NCBI RefSeq assembly: GCF_001983995.1
Contig: NZ_CP019450.1
Location: 4,021,302 to 4,085,301, forward strand
Length of the DNA stretch: 64,000 bases
DNA from: Halioglobus japonicus
GTDB lineage: Bacteria > Pseudomonadota > Gammaproteobacteria > Pseudomonadales > Halieaceae
Direction of reading: 5' to 3'
The notes under the pieces are model-generated. The model was not told where the DNA came from and made no database searches. It saw nothing but the letters and a program-made list of their open reading frames with translations. Positions 40,849 through 51,724 of the stretch are shown here, one piece after another. Numbering within the stretch: the stretch's first letter is position 1; each line of letters begins with the position of its first letter. The translations under genes were made by a program, and so were the position numbers.

Positions 40849-42254
40849 ATGGACACTGCACACCGCCCCGAACTCGACCACGAAACCTGCCGCCGCGCCC
40901 GCCTCGCCAGAGACCCGCGCTTTGACGGCGAGTTCTTCCTAGCGGTGCGCACCACGGGGATTTACTGCCGCCCCATCTGCCCGGCGCGCCCCCCGCAGAA
41001 AAAAACGTCAGTTACTACCGCCTCGCCAGCCAGGCCGCCGGCGCCGGCTATCGCCCCTGCCTGCGCTGCCGCCCGGAATCCGCCCCCGGCAGCCCGGCCT
41101 GGGAAGGCACAGCGACCACTGTCGATCGGGCCCTCAACCTGATACGCGCCGGCGCGTTGGACAGCGGCAGCCTGGCGGATCTTGCCGCGCGGCTGGGCAT
41201 AGGCGAGCGCTACCTGCGCAAGTTGTTTGAACAGGAACTCGGGGTGTCACCCCAGGCCGTCGCACTGAACCAACGCCTGTTGTTCGCCAAGAAGCTGCTC
41301 GCGGAAACCGACATGCCGATTACTGACATTGGCTTCGCTGCCGGCTTTGGCAGCGTGAGGCGTTTCAACAGCGCCCTGCAGGAACACTTCCGGCTCACAC
41401 CGACCCAACTGCGGGGGCGCGGCCGGCGGCCTGATACAGCCAGTACCATCACGCTGCAGTTGCAGTACCGCCCGCCTTACGACTGGGCTGGCGTCATCGA
41501 TTTTTTTGCCCACCATGAGATCGCAGGTGTAGAACAGGTCACCGGGCAGACGTATCGGCGCCAGTTTACCTGCGACAGGCAGCCCGCCTGGCTCGAAGTT
41601 ACGCCGGTAAAGAGCCGCCCGGCGCTGGCCCTGACGGTCAGCCTGCCGGACCACCGCCAGCTGCGCACAATAGTACAGAGAGTGCGGCGTATGTTTGATC
41701 TCGACGCCAACCCGGAAGTGATTCACCAGAGTCTGACCGCCAGCCCGGAGCTATGCCCGCTACTCAAGCGCAGCCCGGGCAGCCGCTCACCTGGCCACTG
41801 GTCGCTTTACGAAGCGGCCGTGCGGGCGATTGTCGGCCAACAGGTGAGCACGGTTGCCGCGCGCAGCATCTGCAGCCGGTTTGCCGCTGCCTGTAGCGAG
41901 AACTATCTGGTGTTTCCCCGCGCTGCAGCGCTGGCAGCACTGGAAGACAGCGCCTTCCCCATGCCCGGCCGGCGCCGCGACACCCTCAAGGCGCTGTGCA
42001 CGGCCTTCAGCGACTGCGAAGAAACCCTGACACTCGAAGCCCTGGCCGAGTTCAAAGGCGTCGGCCCCTGGACGGTGGCCATGGCCGCAATTCGCGGTGC
42101 CGGCCACCCCGATGTATTCCCCTTGGGCGACCTGGGGTTGGTCAAAGCCTGGGAAGCGCTGGGCGGCAACGGCAAAACTCTCAAACACGACTGCGAGCCC
42201 TGGAGCCCCTGGCGCTCCTATGCCGCCAACCTGCTGTGGAGGAGCCTCAGCTAA
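40849..42254 (+). CDS. Ada-type sensor fused to DNA-3-methyladenine glycosylase (AlkA), frame broken by one missing base
   Basis: The N-terminal Ada metal-binding domain ([21 protein letters not shown]) ends at an A-run of seven at 40999-41005; one more A restores the second cysteine pair, [12 protein letters not shown], and the rest of the protein, about 468 residues. An AraC-type helix-turn-helix ([20 protein letters not shown]) follows. Then come an AlkA N-terminal domain and the HhH-GPD glycosylase with [15 protein letters not shown] and the catalytic Asp in the [11 protein letters not shown] segment. It should sense methylphosphotriesters and excise alkylated bases. Confidence 0.88.
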
Positions 42255-42721
42255 TGAACTACCAATATCTCAACAGCCCGATCGGCACCCTGCGGGTGCT
42301 GTCCGATGGCCAGCACATCACCGCCATTGAATGGCCGGAGCAGCACAGCGACACCGCGGGCCAGATCGAACAGAGCGACGCTGCGCTGGCGCAGTGTGTT
42401 GAACAGCTACAGGAGTATTTTGCTGGCACCCGGCGCAGCTTTGATCTGCCGCTGGCGCCCGGAGGCACCGAATTCCAGAATGCGGTATGGGCGCAGCTGG
42501 CGCGCATTCCCTTTGGTGAATTGCGCAGTTACGGTGACATAGCCCGGGAGATGGGTAAGCCCAAGGCGATGCGCGCCGTGGGCGCTGCGAACGGCCGCAA
42601 CCCGATTCCTATTGTGGTTCCCTGCCACCGGGTGATCGGCAGCGACGGTTCCCTCACCGGCTTCGCAGGCGGGCTGGATGCCAAGAAGACCCTGCTGAAT
42701 CTCGAAGGGGCACTGGACTAA
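42254..42721 (+). CDS. ogt: Methylated-DNA--protein-cysteine methyltransferase
   Basis: The 155-residue suicide repair protein transfers methyl groups from O6-methylguanine to its active cysteine in IPIVVPCHRVIGSDGSLTGF. The Arg-finger helix RAVGAANGRNP is also present. I start at the ATG that overlaps the glycosylase stop codon (TAATG), giving [15 protein letters not shown]. It forms a two-gene adaptive-response operon with the Ada-AlkA fusion. Confidence 0.95.
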   Translation: MNYQYLNSPIGTLRVLSDGQHITAIEWPEQHSDTAGQIEQSDAALAQCVEQLQEYFAGTRRSFDLPLAPGGTEFQNAVWAQLARIPFGELRSYGDIAREMGKPKAMRAVGAANGRNPIPIVVPCHRVIGSDGSLTGFAGGLDAKKTLLNLEGALD

Positions 42722-42745
42722 GCCAGCGCCCACTTTCACCCTCGC

Positions 42746-43638
42746 CTAGCGGCTGCTGGCAACAAACGTGATAAACCGGCCTTCATCGATAAATCCAGAA
42801 CCCCAGCTGTCCCACTCATCACCGAGGCCCTTGGCCGCAATGTCCGTCACCGACATACCCTCGTCGAGCATGGCGGTGATCTGGCCGGTCGTGGTCACCA
42901 GCATGTTGTGATAGCGCGCCAGCCCCGCCTTGTCGGTCAGGGGGCCGTGGCCAGGTACGACCACGGTTTTATCGTCGATACGCGCAAGCACAGTCTCAAT
43001 GGTCTTGATCAGGCCGAACGCATTGCCCCCGGAGCTGATGTCGACAAAGGGGAAGCGGTCGTAAAAGAAGGTATCGCCCATGTGCACCACATTCTCGGCG
43101 GCGAAGAACATGATGCTGTCGCCGTCGGTATGACTGGTGGGATAGTGCTGCACCTCAATGGTGTCGCCGTTAAAGTGCATGGCAATCGCATCACCGTAGG
43201 TAACCACCGGCAGCGCAGGCTTGGGGCTGGGTTCGGTAACCCGGCCCAGCGCCTTGATGTTCTGCTTGGTGCTCATGCGCTGATAAATATTTTCGTGGGC
43301 CACAATCACGCTGCCGCGCTCGCCGAAGAACGCATTGCCGCCGGTGTGATCGAAGTGCCAGTGGGTATTGAGCAGGAACTTGGGCGCCCCTTCCCCGCCC
43401 GCCAGTTCAGCCACCGCGGCCTGGTGGGCCGGTGCGTAGGCCTCGTAGTCAGAATCGATGATCAGCGCGCCGTCTTCACCGACGGAAGCCACTACATTAC
43501 CGCCGCGCCCCTGTAGAAAATACAGCGGCCCGCGATGGGTGTCACAGTCACTTCAGGCGGCGCTTCCTCAGCCACGGCAAAATTGGGTATCAGCGCGGCC
43601 AGGCACGCGCCGGCCAGGGTGCTCATCAAAGGCTTCAT
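42746..43638 (-). CDS. exported metallo-beta-lactamase-fold hydrolase, frame broken by one missing base
   Basis: A signal peptide (MSTLAGACLAALIPNFAVAEE) begins in the frame starting at 43638; the catalytic part is in another frame. One extra C at 43525-43526 restores TPIAGPLYFLQGRGGNVVAS and about 297 residues. The zinc motif LNTHWHFDHTGGN is intact, with HTDGDS and a later VVPGHGP supplying further ligands. Periplasmic proteins of this type have varied substrates, so a beta-lactamase role is not implied. Confidence 0.82.
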
Positions 43639-43662
43639 AGTGTTCTCCCGGGTGGATAGGCC

Positions 43663-43914
43663 TCAGGCATTGAGATCAGGGATCATCTCGTCCTTGAGGC
43701 GTGATATCTGGTCTTTCAGGCGCAGTTTTTCTTTTTTCAGGCGCTGTAACAGAATCTGGTTCTGGTAGGGGTAGGCATACATTTCGTGGATACGGTGGTC
43801 CAGCGCCCGGTGTTTGGCCTGCAGCTCCAGCAGGCGCATGGCGGGTGTCATCACCTCGTTGGCTGCTTCCGGGTTTTCATCGCCATTCGGGCCGATGTGG
43901 GTGGGGTCACTCAT
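43663..43914 (-). CDS. YdcH/DUF465-family small protein
   Basis: The 83-residue protein has the family core LQAKHRALDHRIHEMYAYPY and LKKEKLRLKDQISRL, a helical hairpin. Its function is unknown. It lies 24 bases upstream of the MBL-fold gene on the same strand. The ATG at 43914 gives a normal-length product with a 25-residue hydrophilic N-terminal extension. Confidence 0.85.
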   Translation of the reverse strand: MSDPTHIGPNGDENPEAANEVMTPAMRLLELQAKHRALDHRIHEMYAYPYQNQILLQRLKKEKLRLKDQISRLKDEMIPDLNA

Positions 43915-44006
43915 TAGTGCACAGTACCGCGGCTATCCTCGATCAAAGTGCAAGACTAACCCCACAGGGAATAGCTGTACAAGCTTTGATCGTGTTCAAT
44001 CCCAAA

Positions 44007-44834
44007 TCAGGTTTCTTGCAGTAGCTGCTGCCACAGCGCATGGCCCGCGTCACCTACCGCCAGAAAGGGTTCGCTGAGCAGGGTATCGCGGGCGTTGTAC
44101 CGCAATGGCAGGCCATCGAGCCCCACCAACGCACCGCCGGCTGCTTCCAGCAATGCCTGGCCCGCCGCCGTATCCCACTCACAACAGGGCGCATAGCGCG
44201 GGTAGAAATCGCCCCGCCCCTCCGCCAGGTGGCAGAACTTCAGCGCACTGCCGCTGTTATCCCGGGCCAGCTCACCCCAGTGACGCTCCAGCCACGCCAG
44301 GCAGGCCCCGAGCCGCTCACCCTTATGGCGCCGGCTGGCCAGCACTCGCATGGGCTCACCGGCAACCAGCGCCCGAGTGGCGATATCGCTCACTTCATCC
44401 TCCGGCCCATACCGGCGGGCAAATTCACCGGGGACGCCGACATATGCCACAGCCTCCAGGGGTATGTAAATCACACCCAGCAACGGCGCTCCATCGTGCA
44501 CCAGGGCAATATTGATCGTGAATTCCCCGGTGCGGCCCAGAAACTCCTTGGTGCCATCGAGAGGGTCCACCAGCCACAAGCTGGACCATTCTCGGCGCCT
44601 GGCCACCGCCTCAGGGGGCGATTCTTCAGAGAGAATGGGAATATCAGGCGCAAGCGCAGCCAGCCCCGCTTCCAGACAGTGATGCGAGGCAATATCCGCC
44701 AGGGTCAGGGGTGAATCGTCACCCTTGGCCTCGTACTGATCGGCGCTCGGCGCATGATAGTGCTCACAGATTAACTCGCCCGCCTCGCGGCAGAGGTCGA
44801 GCAGGGGTGGCACCAGGGCCGCAAGATTCATCAT
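44007..44834 (-). CDS. cysQ: 3'(2'),5'-bisphosphate nucleotidase CysQ
   Basis: The 275-residue inositol-phosphatase-family enzyme degrades PAP, the by-product of PAPS-using reactions. The metal-binding motifs LSEES and WLVDPLDGTKEF are present, and CCEWDTAAGQALLEAAGG closes the site. It is divergent from yrfG, as in other gammaproteobacteria. PAP removal is relevant here because two sulfotransferases are encoded 19 kb away. Confidence 0.93.
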   Translation of the reverse strand: MMNLAALVPPLLDLCREAGELICEHYHAPSADQYEAKGDDSPLTLADIASHHCLEAGLAALAPDIPILSEESPPEAVARRREWSSLWLVDPLDGTKEFLGRTGEFTINIALVHDGAPLLGVIYIPLEAVAYVGVPGEFARRYGPEDEVSDIATRALVAGEPMRVLASRRHKGERLGACLAWLERHWGELARDNSGSALKFCHLAEGRGDFYPRYAPCCEWDTAAGQALLEAAGGALVGLDGLPLRYNARDTLLSEPFLAVGDAGHALWQQLLQET

Positions 44835-44902
44835 GGCCCCATTATACCACCGCAGGACAGGTCGCTCTTGTCGCAGACCGTCCGGGGCCGGATAATCAAG
44901 CC

Positions 44903-45567
44903 ATGATTGATTGGCAACACATCGATACCGTCCTGCTGGACATGGACGGCACGCTGCTCGACCTGCACTTCGATAATTATTTCTGGATGCAGTACGTGCC
45001 TCAGGCCTATGCCCGGGAACACCAGCTGAGCGAAGCCGAGTCCACCGAGCGCCTGCACAGCAAGTTCGAGCAGAATCAGAGCTCTCTCAACTGGTACAGC
45101 GTTGACTACTGGTCGGAACAGCTGCAGCTGGATATCCCCGCGCTCAAGCGCGAAGTTCAACACATGGTGGCCATGCGCCCCACGTGGAGGAATTCCTCAC
45201 CCGCCTGCATGCCTCCCACCGGGACGTGGTGATGGTGACCAATGCCCACCGCAAAACCCTGGACATCAAGATGGACCGCGTCGACATCACCGGCTGGTTC
45301 GACCGCATTGTGGTGTCTCATGATCTGGACGCGCCCAAGGAAGAGCAGGCCTTCTGGCACCGACTACAGGCGCTGCACCCCTTCGACCCGGCGCGCACCC
45401 TGTTTATTGACGACACCGAGCGTGTGCTGGAATCCGCCCGCGATTACGGCATTGCCCACCTGCTGACCCTGCTGCAACCGGACAGCCAGCGCCAGAAGCG
45501 CATCGACACCCGCTTCCCCGGTATTCACCACTTCGACGAAATCATGCCGGACCAACCCCCACCCTGA
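44903..45567 (+). CDS. yrfG: HAD-family GMP/IMP nucleotidase (YrfG-like), frame broken by one missing base
   Basis: The HAD nucleophile motif is in DTVLLDMDGTLLDLHFDN near residue 14. The second half (EEFLTRLHASHRDVVMVTNAHRK, then FIDDTERVLESARDYGI) is in another frame; one more C in the run 45178-45181 restores AMRPHVEEFLTRLH and 221 residues. It precedes hslR by 3 bases, the order seen in E. coli. The nudE gene that usually lies between cysQ and yrfG is absent here. Confidence 0.88.
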
Positions 45568-45570
45568 CCC

Positions 45571-45966
45571 ATGAACGATTTCAATACCGAAAAGCTGCGC
45601 CTCGACAAATGGCTGTGGGCCGCCCGCTTCTTCAAAACCCGCAGCCTCGCCAAGGCCGCGATTGAAGGCGGCAAAGTCCACCTGGCCGGCCAGCGCGTGA
45701 AAGTGTCCCGGGAGATTCAGATCGGGGATGAACTACAGATTCGCCAGGGCTGGGATGAGAAGGTGGTTGTCGTCGAGGCCCTGTCAGACAAGCGCCGGGG
45801 CGCCCCCGAAGCACAGCAACTCTACCGCGAAACCGCGAACAGCGTGCAACGCCGTGAAGAGGCCGCAGCAGCACGCAAGGCCGCCGGCGGCATGATCGAC
45901 CGCCCCGTCAGCCGCCCCACCAAAAAGCAGCGCCGGCAGATCCATCGTTTCAAGGAATCGAATTAG
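45571..45966 (+). CDS. hslR: Ribosome-associated heat shock protein Hsp15
   Basis: The 131-residue S4-domain protein (LRLDKWLWAARFFKTRSLAK, AAIEGGKVHLAGQRVKVSRE) rescues 50S subunits carrying peptidyl-tRNA. The C-terminal third is basic, ending RRQIHRFKESN, as in the family. Its last four bases overlap the convergent diguanylate cyclase gene. Confidence 0.94.
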   Translation: MNDFNTEKLRLDKWLWAARFFKTRSLAKAAIEGGKVHLAGQRVKVSREIQIGDELQIRQGWDEKVVVVEALSDKRRGAPEAQQLYRETANSVQRREEAAAARKAAGGMIDRPVSRPTKKQRRQIHRFKESN

Positions 45967-47195
45967 GCTTCGGCTACCCGGGGCTGGCGCGGCGCGTCTT
46001 CCAGCACAATGGCATCGCGGCCAGAGGCCTTGGCCTTGTACAGGGCCGTGTCAGCAAGTTTGATCAGGTCTTCAGGGGTGACATCCGCATCCGCCTGCAC
46101 CGTAGCCACGCCCTGGCTTACCGTTATGTGGCCAGCCACCTGGGATTCACCGTGCGGGATGGCGGCCTCGGCAATAAATTCCTTGAGGCGCTCGGCAATG
46201 CGCATGGCCGATGACGGCGACGAGCCCGGCAGCACAAGAATAAATTCCTCACCCCCATAACGCCCCACCACTTCACCCGCACGGCTGGTGGCGTTCTGCA
46301 TGATATCTGCGAGGCGCTGCAACACCTCGTCACCCGCTGGGTGACCATAGGTGTCGTTGTAGGCCTTGAAGTAATCCACATCCAGTAGAATGACTGAAAG
46401 TGGCATCGCCGTGCGCCGGGCACGGTTGATTTCCGCCTTGAGCGCCGTGTTCACCATGCGCCGGTTACCCAGGCCTGTGAGCTCGTCAATGTTGGCCAGA
46501 TCTGTGAGCTGGCGCCGGGCATCGCGCAGCTGGCGGTTACGATCGCGCAGCGAACCGGCCATATCGCCGAGCTCGCGGGCCATGGTTTCCCGCTCCCAAT
46601 TGAGCGCCAGCATATTGCGGAACGTGCGATGCACCCGATCACAGATCACAATCAGCACCGCGGTAAACGCAAGCAGCACCAGGCCAATAAGCAGGTTGTA
46701 GGGCTCGTGCCAGTAATGCACCAGGCTCCACCAGGCGATAGGCCACAGGGCGGTGAGCAGGAACGAAATAAAGTACTCGCGCACAATCACCGAGAAGCCC
46801 ACCGAGATCGCCGTAATCATGACGATAAGCAGCAGGAAGGTGTACTGCATGGTAATGGGCACGCGGGTGGCGGCAAAAATATACGCGGAGGACCACACCA
46901 GGCCGGTGGCGGCAGAACCGAGAATCAAGCGCCAGAACAGGCCCCGGGGATTGGTGCGATAGCTGTGATTCACCAGTGCATTACTCATGGACAGCGAACG
47001 CACCAGCAACAGAATCAGAAACGCGGCGCCCCACAGCATAATGCTGGTGAACTCCACGAACGGCCAGAAAATGCCCATGGTGGCTACCAGGCCGACCAGA
47101 TTCGCCACCACAGTCGCCATCTGCCCATTTTGCATGAGCATCTCCAACTGGGCGGAAAACAACTCCTCCCGGGGAATGTGGCGTTGGTAGATCAT
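45963..47195 (-). CDS. membrane-bound diguanylate cyclase
   Basis: The 410-residue protein has five or six membrane helices in the first 180 residues, a short coiled coil (RDRNRQLRDARRQLTDLANI) and a C-terminal GGDEF domain with the active-site variant GGEEF near residue 313. Substrate-binding DYFKAYNDTYGH is intact, so it should make cyclic di-GMP. No RxxD inhibitory site is obvious before GGEEF. I start at the ATG at 47195, with AGGA upstream. Confidence 0.9.
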   Translation of the reverse strand: MIYQRHIPREELFSAQLEMLMQNGQMATVVANLVGLVATMGIFWPFVEFTSIMLWGAAFLILLLVRSLSMSNALVNHSYRTNPRGLFWRLILGSAATGLVWSSAYIFAATRVPITMQYTFLLLIVMITAISVGFSVIVREYFISFLLTALWPIAWWSLVHYWHEPYNLLIGLVLLAFTAVLIVICDRVHRTFRNMLALNWERETMARELGDMAGSLRDRNRQLRDARRQLTDLANIDELTGLGNRRMVNTALKAEINRARRTAMPLSVILLDVDYFKAYNDTYGHPAGDEVLQRLADIMQNATSRAGEVVGRYGGEEFILVLPGSSPSSAMRIAERLKEFIAEAAIPHGESQVAGHITVSQGVATVQADADVTPEDLIKLADTALYKAKASGRDAIVLEDAPRQPRVAEA

Positions 47196-47345
47196 GGTCA
47201 AATCCTACACATTGCAGGGATTAATCATACTCTGGCCGGGAAAAGCTGCGAACCAGGTCACAAGCAAATAGGTCGTTTATTGCCCAACTGGGCATTTTAC
47301 GCGAAACTGCGGCCTAACTGACTGAATTTGGTAATAAAATAGCCC

Positions 47346-48068
47346 ATGTTCTCGTGGCAGGCCATACGCATTAGTTGCATCGTCATTCTGGCGGTACCGC
47401 TCGTGCACCTGGTTTTCCTCATGTCATCCAATATCGCCGACGCCCTCAACAGCGAGCCGGAAGTGTGGACCGATGACATCGAAGACTACCGCAGGGAGGA
47501 CATGTCCCGCGAATTACCTGAAAAACCCATCGTGGTTGTGGGCGGCATGCGCGCCAGAATGTGGGACGGCCTGCCCGAGCTGCTCGCCCCCAAACCCGTG
47601 TTAATGCGGGGCATTGGCGACGCCATTGTCGACGACATCGTGTATCACTACGACGACCTGATCGGCTACTATCAGCCGGAAACAGTCATCTTCCTGCCCA
47701 GCGTGACCGAGTTTCATATTCGCGACAACAAGTCTGCAGAGGATCTCGCCGAGGGTATTGCCGAACTTGTGACCACCGACGAACGGGCACACATCACCCA
47801 GCAGTTTTTCATTATCAGCCCGGTCAAAACCCTGCTCCACCCCAGCGACCACGAAACCATTGATGAGACCATGGTCATTCTCCGGGAATGGGTGAAAGAG
47901 CGCCCCCACGTGGCCCTGCTGGACCTCAATCGGCTGCTGCAGAACCGCGAGGGCCTGCCCGAGGCCGCCTATTTCCGCTCTGACGGCTCCAACCTCAATG
48001 AGCACGGCTACCTGCGACTCTCCACATTAGTGCAGAATCAGCTCGACAAGACTGCCCTACAACCCTGA
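47346..48068 (+). CDS. SGNH-hydrolase-like protein with N-terminal membrane anchor
   Basis: The 240-residue protein has one membrane segment at residues 5-26, then an SGNH-like layout: IVVVGGMRARMW where the GDS serine block should be, RGIGDAIVDDIVYH, IFLPSVTEF, and DGSNLNEHGYLRLS as the final block. The usual catalytic serine is replaced, so it may bind rather than hydrolyse its ligand. The family is inferred from pattern only. It lies 32 bases upstream of dxs. Confidence 0.55.
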   Translation: MFSWQAIRISCIVILAVPLVHLVFLMSSNIADALNSEPEVWTDDIEDYRREDMSRELPEKPIVVVGGMRARMWDGLPELLAPKPVLMRGIGDAIVDDIVYHYDDLIGYYQPETVIFLPSVTEFHIRDNKSAEDLAEGIAELVTTDERAHITQQFFIISPVKTLLHPSDHETIDETMVILREWVKERPHVALLDLNRLLQNREGLPEAAYFRSDGSNLNEHGYLRLSTLVQNQLDKTALQP

Positions 48069-48100
48069 CCGCCGCCCCCAAATTGGGGTAGAATTGGTGG

Positions 48101-50035
48101 ATGTTTTCCGAGATTCCCCTCACTCCGCCTGCCACACCGCTGTTAAGCGGCATTGACGCGGGCCGCCCCACCGGCGAGCTCAGCACGGAAGAGCTGACTC
48201 AGCTCGCCGAGGAACTGCGCGCCTATCTGTTGTACAGCGTGGGTCAGTCCGGCGGGCACTTCGGCGCCGGCCTGGGTGTAGTGGAACTCACCATTGCCCT
48301 GCACCACGTGTTCAATACCCCCGATGACCGCATCGTGTGGGACGTGGGCCACCAGACGTACCCGCACAAAATCCTCACCGGCCGCATGCAGCAGATGGAC
48401 AGCATGCGCCACGCCGGCGGCCTCTCCGGCTTCCCCAAGCGCAGCGAGAGCGCATACGACACCTTTGGTGTGGGCCACTCCTCCACCAGCATCTCTGCCG
48501 CCATGGGCATGGCCCTGGCCGCGCGCCAGCAAGGCCTGGACCGCAAGGTGATCGCCGTGATCGGCGACGGTGCCATTACCGGCGGCATGGCCTTCGAGGC
48601 CCTGGCCCATGCCGGCCACGAACGCCCCAACATGCTGGTGATTCTGAACGACAACCAGATGTCCATCGGCCACAACACCGGCGGCCTGGCGAACTACTTC
48701 GCCAAGATCTGGGCTACCAAGACCTACCTCGGCATGCGCGAGCGCTCCAAGCGCTTCCTGGAGCGCTTCAGCTTTCTGTGGGACTGGGCCAAGCGCACCG
48801 AAGAACACATGAAAGGCATGGTGGCGCCGAGCACCCTGTTTGAGGAATTGGGCTTTCACTATATTGGCCCACTGGACGGACACGACCTTCCCGGGCTGGT
48901 GAAAACCCTTGAGAACATGAAGGATCTGGAGGGCCCGCAGTTCCTCCACATCCGCACCGTAAAAGGCAAAGGCTTCACACCGGCCGAGGAAGATCCGGTG
49001 GGCTACCACGCCCTGAACAAGGTCGAGGCCAAGCCCAAAGGCCCCCAACCGACCGAACCACCCAAACCCAAGGGGCCCAAGTATCAGGACGTATTCGGCC
49101 AGTGGCTGTGCGACATGGCCGAGCAGGACGACAAACTGGTGGGCATTACCCCGGCCATGTGCGAAGGCTCCGGCATGGTGGATTTCGCTGCGCGCTTCCC
49201 CGACCGCTACTACGATGTGGCTATCGCCGAGCAGCACGCTGTGACCCTGGCAGCCGGCATGGCCTGCGATGGCGTCAAACCCGTCGTCGCTATCTACTCG
49301 ACGTTCCTGCAGCGTGGCTACGATCAGCTCATTCATGACGTGGCCCTGCAAAACCTCGACGTAACCTTCGGCATCGACCGCGCTGGCCTCGTGGGCCAGG
49401 ACGGACCGACGCACCACGGCACGTTTGATCTCAGCTACCTGCGCTGCATCCCCAATATGGTGATTGGTGCGCCGTCTGATGAGAATGAATGTCGGCAGAT
49501 GTTGTATACGGCTTACCAGCATCCTGGGCCTGCGGCGGTGAGATACCCCCGCGGCACCGGTCCGGGCGTGAACATCGTGGAAGCCATGACCCCCATGACC
49601 ATTGGTAAATCAGTACCTCTGATGGAAGGCCGCCACATTGCCATTCTCAATTTCGGCACGCTACTGCCTGCCGCCCGTGAAGCAGCCGAGCAGATAGGCG
49701 CTACCCTGGTGGATATGCGCTGGGTTAAGCCCATGGATGATACGCGCGTACTTGAACTGGCCGCGAACCACGAGTTGCTGGTGACCGTGGAAGAAAACGC
49801 CGTCGCAGGCGGTGCAGGTGCTGGCGTGAGTGAACTGCTGGCCGCCCATGGCATTGAAACGCCAGTATTGCACTGTGGCATCCCCGATCAATACATCGAG
49901 CACGGTGACCATAAGGCGCAATTGGCCGCCATCGGCCTGGATGGTGAAGGTATCCTAGGACGGATTAACCACCGAGTCGCGGATGCGATGATAGACTTGG
50001 CATCGCCCTCGCCTCCCTCATCTTCGGTCATATGA
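48101..50035 (+). CDS. dxs: 1-deoxy-D-xylulose-5-phosphate synthase
   Basis: The 644-residue thiamine-diphosphate enzyme makes DXP from pyruvate and glyceraldehyde-3-phosphate, the first step of the MEP isoprenoid pathway. Key blocks are [16 protein letters not shown], the ThDP/Mg site [18 protein letters not shown] followed by [13 protein letters not shown], and the transketolase region [22 protein letters not shown] precedes the ATG. In many relatives dxs directly follows xseB-ispA; here those genes lie 13 kb downstream, beyond the glycan island. Confidence 0.97.
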   Translation: MFSEIPLTPPATPLLSGIDAGRPTGELSTEELTQLAEELRAYLLYSVGQSGGHFGAGLGVVELTIALHHVFNTPDDRIVWDVGHQTYPHKILTGRMQQMDSMRHAGGLSGFPKRSESAYDTFGVGHSSTSISAAMGMALAARQQGLDRKVIAVIGDGAITGGMAFEALAHAGHERPNMLVILNDNQMSIGHNTGGLANYFAKIWATKTYLGMRERSKRFLERFSFLWDWAKRTEEHMKGMVAPSTLFEELGFHYIGPLDGHDLPGLVKTLENMKDLEGPQFLHIRTVKGKGFTPAEEDPVGYHALNKVEAKPKGPQPTEPPKPKGPKYQDVFGQWLCDMAEQDDKLVGITPAMCEGSGMVDFAARFPDRYYDVAIAEQHAVTLAAGMACDGVKPVVAIYSTFLQRGYDQLIHDVALQNLDVTFGIDRAGLVGQDGPTHHGTFDLSYLRCIPNMVIGAPSDENECRQMLYTAYQHPGPAAVRYPRGTGPGVNIVEAMTPMTIGKSVPLMEGRHIAILNFGTLLPAAREAAEQIGATLVDMRWVKPMDDTRVLELAANHELLVTVEENAVAGGAGAGVSELLAAHGIETPVLHCGIPDQYIEHGDHKAQLAAIGLDGEGILGRINHRVADAMIDLASPSPPSSSVI

Positions 50036-50328
50036 AAAAAAGCCAGAATTCAAAGCCCCTAACGTCAAGAACCTCCTCGATATGGGAAGTTCCTACCAAC
50101 CAAACTAATCCCTAGTAGAACCTTTCGTATTCTATCCTAAAGGCCTCTCAACCAAAGCAAAGACCATAGTGAAGCTATGTCAGGATTTCCACCAAACCGA
50201 AGACCTGAGCAACTTAACGCTTAACTACGCGGCCAGTTCTAGCGTAATTCTCACCCAATCAGCATCATCTAGACTTATGGGCCTGATTACTTAAAAAAAC
50301 ATTCTGCTCATCGCTAACATCGAGAGGG
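50036..50328. other. gene-free stretch between dxs and the IS remnant
   Basis: AT-rich, low-coding sequence without a recognisable ORF. It probably includes the left end of the decayed insertion sequence, but I cannot identify a terminal inverted repeat. Confidence 0.4.
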
Positions 50329-51557
50329 ATGACGATGACGAACCATAATCTCAACAAACCCAACTCTGACGAAACTTACCCAATATCAGAAGGACTACAC
50401 CGCGGCAGTATTCCACAGCGGGAAGCCACACCTGCGGAGGTCAAAGATCTCCGCAATGAAGCTGTCGCTCTCAAGGAGGCTGTAACTGAGTTTCTCATGG
50501 AAAACCGGCTGCAAATAAAAGGGTAACCGGGGATGGGGCTGACAGAATATGAGATATTCGGCCTCAGAGAAGCATGAAATGATCCACCTGGTGGAACAGT
50601 CCAGCCTGTCAGAAAACAGACGCTGGCCCGCCGAGAGATCCAGCGATCGCCATTATGTGCCAGGTTGAAACGGTATGAAGCAGGGGGGATATTGATGTAC
50701 CTTAAAACCGCAAACCTGTTATTCGTTCTAGCTGAAACAAACTGCGTGAGGGTGAGCAGGTTGCTATTGTAGATCTTGCGCTGGAGAAGCAGATACTGTT
50801 ACTACGGAAAATCGCAGTGACTAACATGCACGAGAGAACGGTTTGTCTCTGAATCTACCACTTATAGGCCCCTAAAAGCGCAAGATTTGATCACTAGTCC
50901 AACCTTTATCCTGTTGGAAGCAAGCGACAAGTTCCAACATCTCACCCTGCGAGTGAGAGAGATGTAGCAGACGTATTTTACGTACTGCGAGATCATCGGT
51001 TGGGACTAGCATTATCTACAGAAAATTCTCGACGACCACACCCGATTTATCCTGGCTTGGCTCCTATGCACAACAATGGCGGCCTGCGACGTCTCAGATC
51101 CGCTTGGAGACGCACTGAGCTTCACAGGCCTTGATCAGATAAAGGTAATAAACAAGCCGCGTCTGCTAGCGCAATACAGCCCCTTGAACATTGCCAGTGA
51201 CCTGTCGAATTACCTCGATGACAGGGGAATGGACCACAAGCGAGACCGACCGTACCACCCAAAGATCCAAGGCATATAGAACACCGGCACCAGACGCTTG
51301 AGAATCAGATATTTGAGGAGAATAACTACTGTCGGGGAACCTGGAGCAACGTATCGGCGAGTTTTTGGATTACGAAAACGAATACTATCAAGAATCGCTC
51401 AATAAGCTGACGCCAGCTGATGTTTATTTTGTGGGAAGACAGCACACTCTTGATCGAGGAAAGACGATAGAATTGAACACCTTGGCCATGCGTCGAAATA
51501 TGCATTACGATAATGAGATGGAATTACAGGCCTTGATGAGCTGAAGCGTCAATAAAA
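50329..51557 (+). pseudogene. decayed IS3-type insertion sequence (orfA and orfB remnants)
   Basis: The first frame (50329-50526) carries the leucine-zipper part of an IS3 orfA (AEVKDLRNEAVALKEAVTEF, then LMENR). The orfB sequence follows in scattered frames. It begins MRYSASEKHEMIHLVEQSSL at about 50550 and continues with KQTLARREIQRS. Integrase-core pieces are ILDDHTRFILAW-like bases near 51030 and MAACDVSDPLGDALSFTGLD, then RGMDHKRDRPYHPKIQGI. The end is EYYQESLNKLTPADVYF to LQALMS. Many stops and frame changes show old decay, unlike the single-base breaks elsewhere. Confidence 0.85.
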
Positions 51558-51724
51558 TCAGGAAGTAGTCTTTCCGGGCGGTTCTGACGAATTACACCAA
51601 CAGTGGTGGTAGCACAAATGGCGGATCGGCTGAGGGCCCGGACAAGGCTGCCCTAGCCTGGAGAGGTCCCTACAGACTGTGGTTGGATCATGCAGCTCAC
51701 AACACAATCAGCCATCACAATAGA

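Noticed and set aside
42746..43638. antibiotic-resistance beta-lactamase
   Set aside because: The fold motif alone is shared by many hydrolases; the sequence lacks features specific to resistance enzymes and the context is housekeeping.
48143..49522. 459-codon open frame opposite dxs
   Set aside because: It is antisense to a full-length, clearly conserved dxs and has no start signal or recognisable domain.
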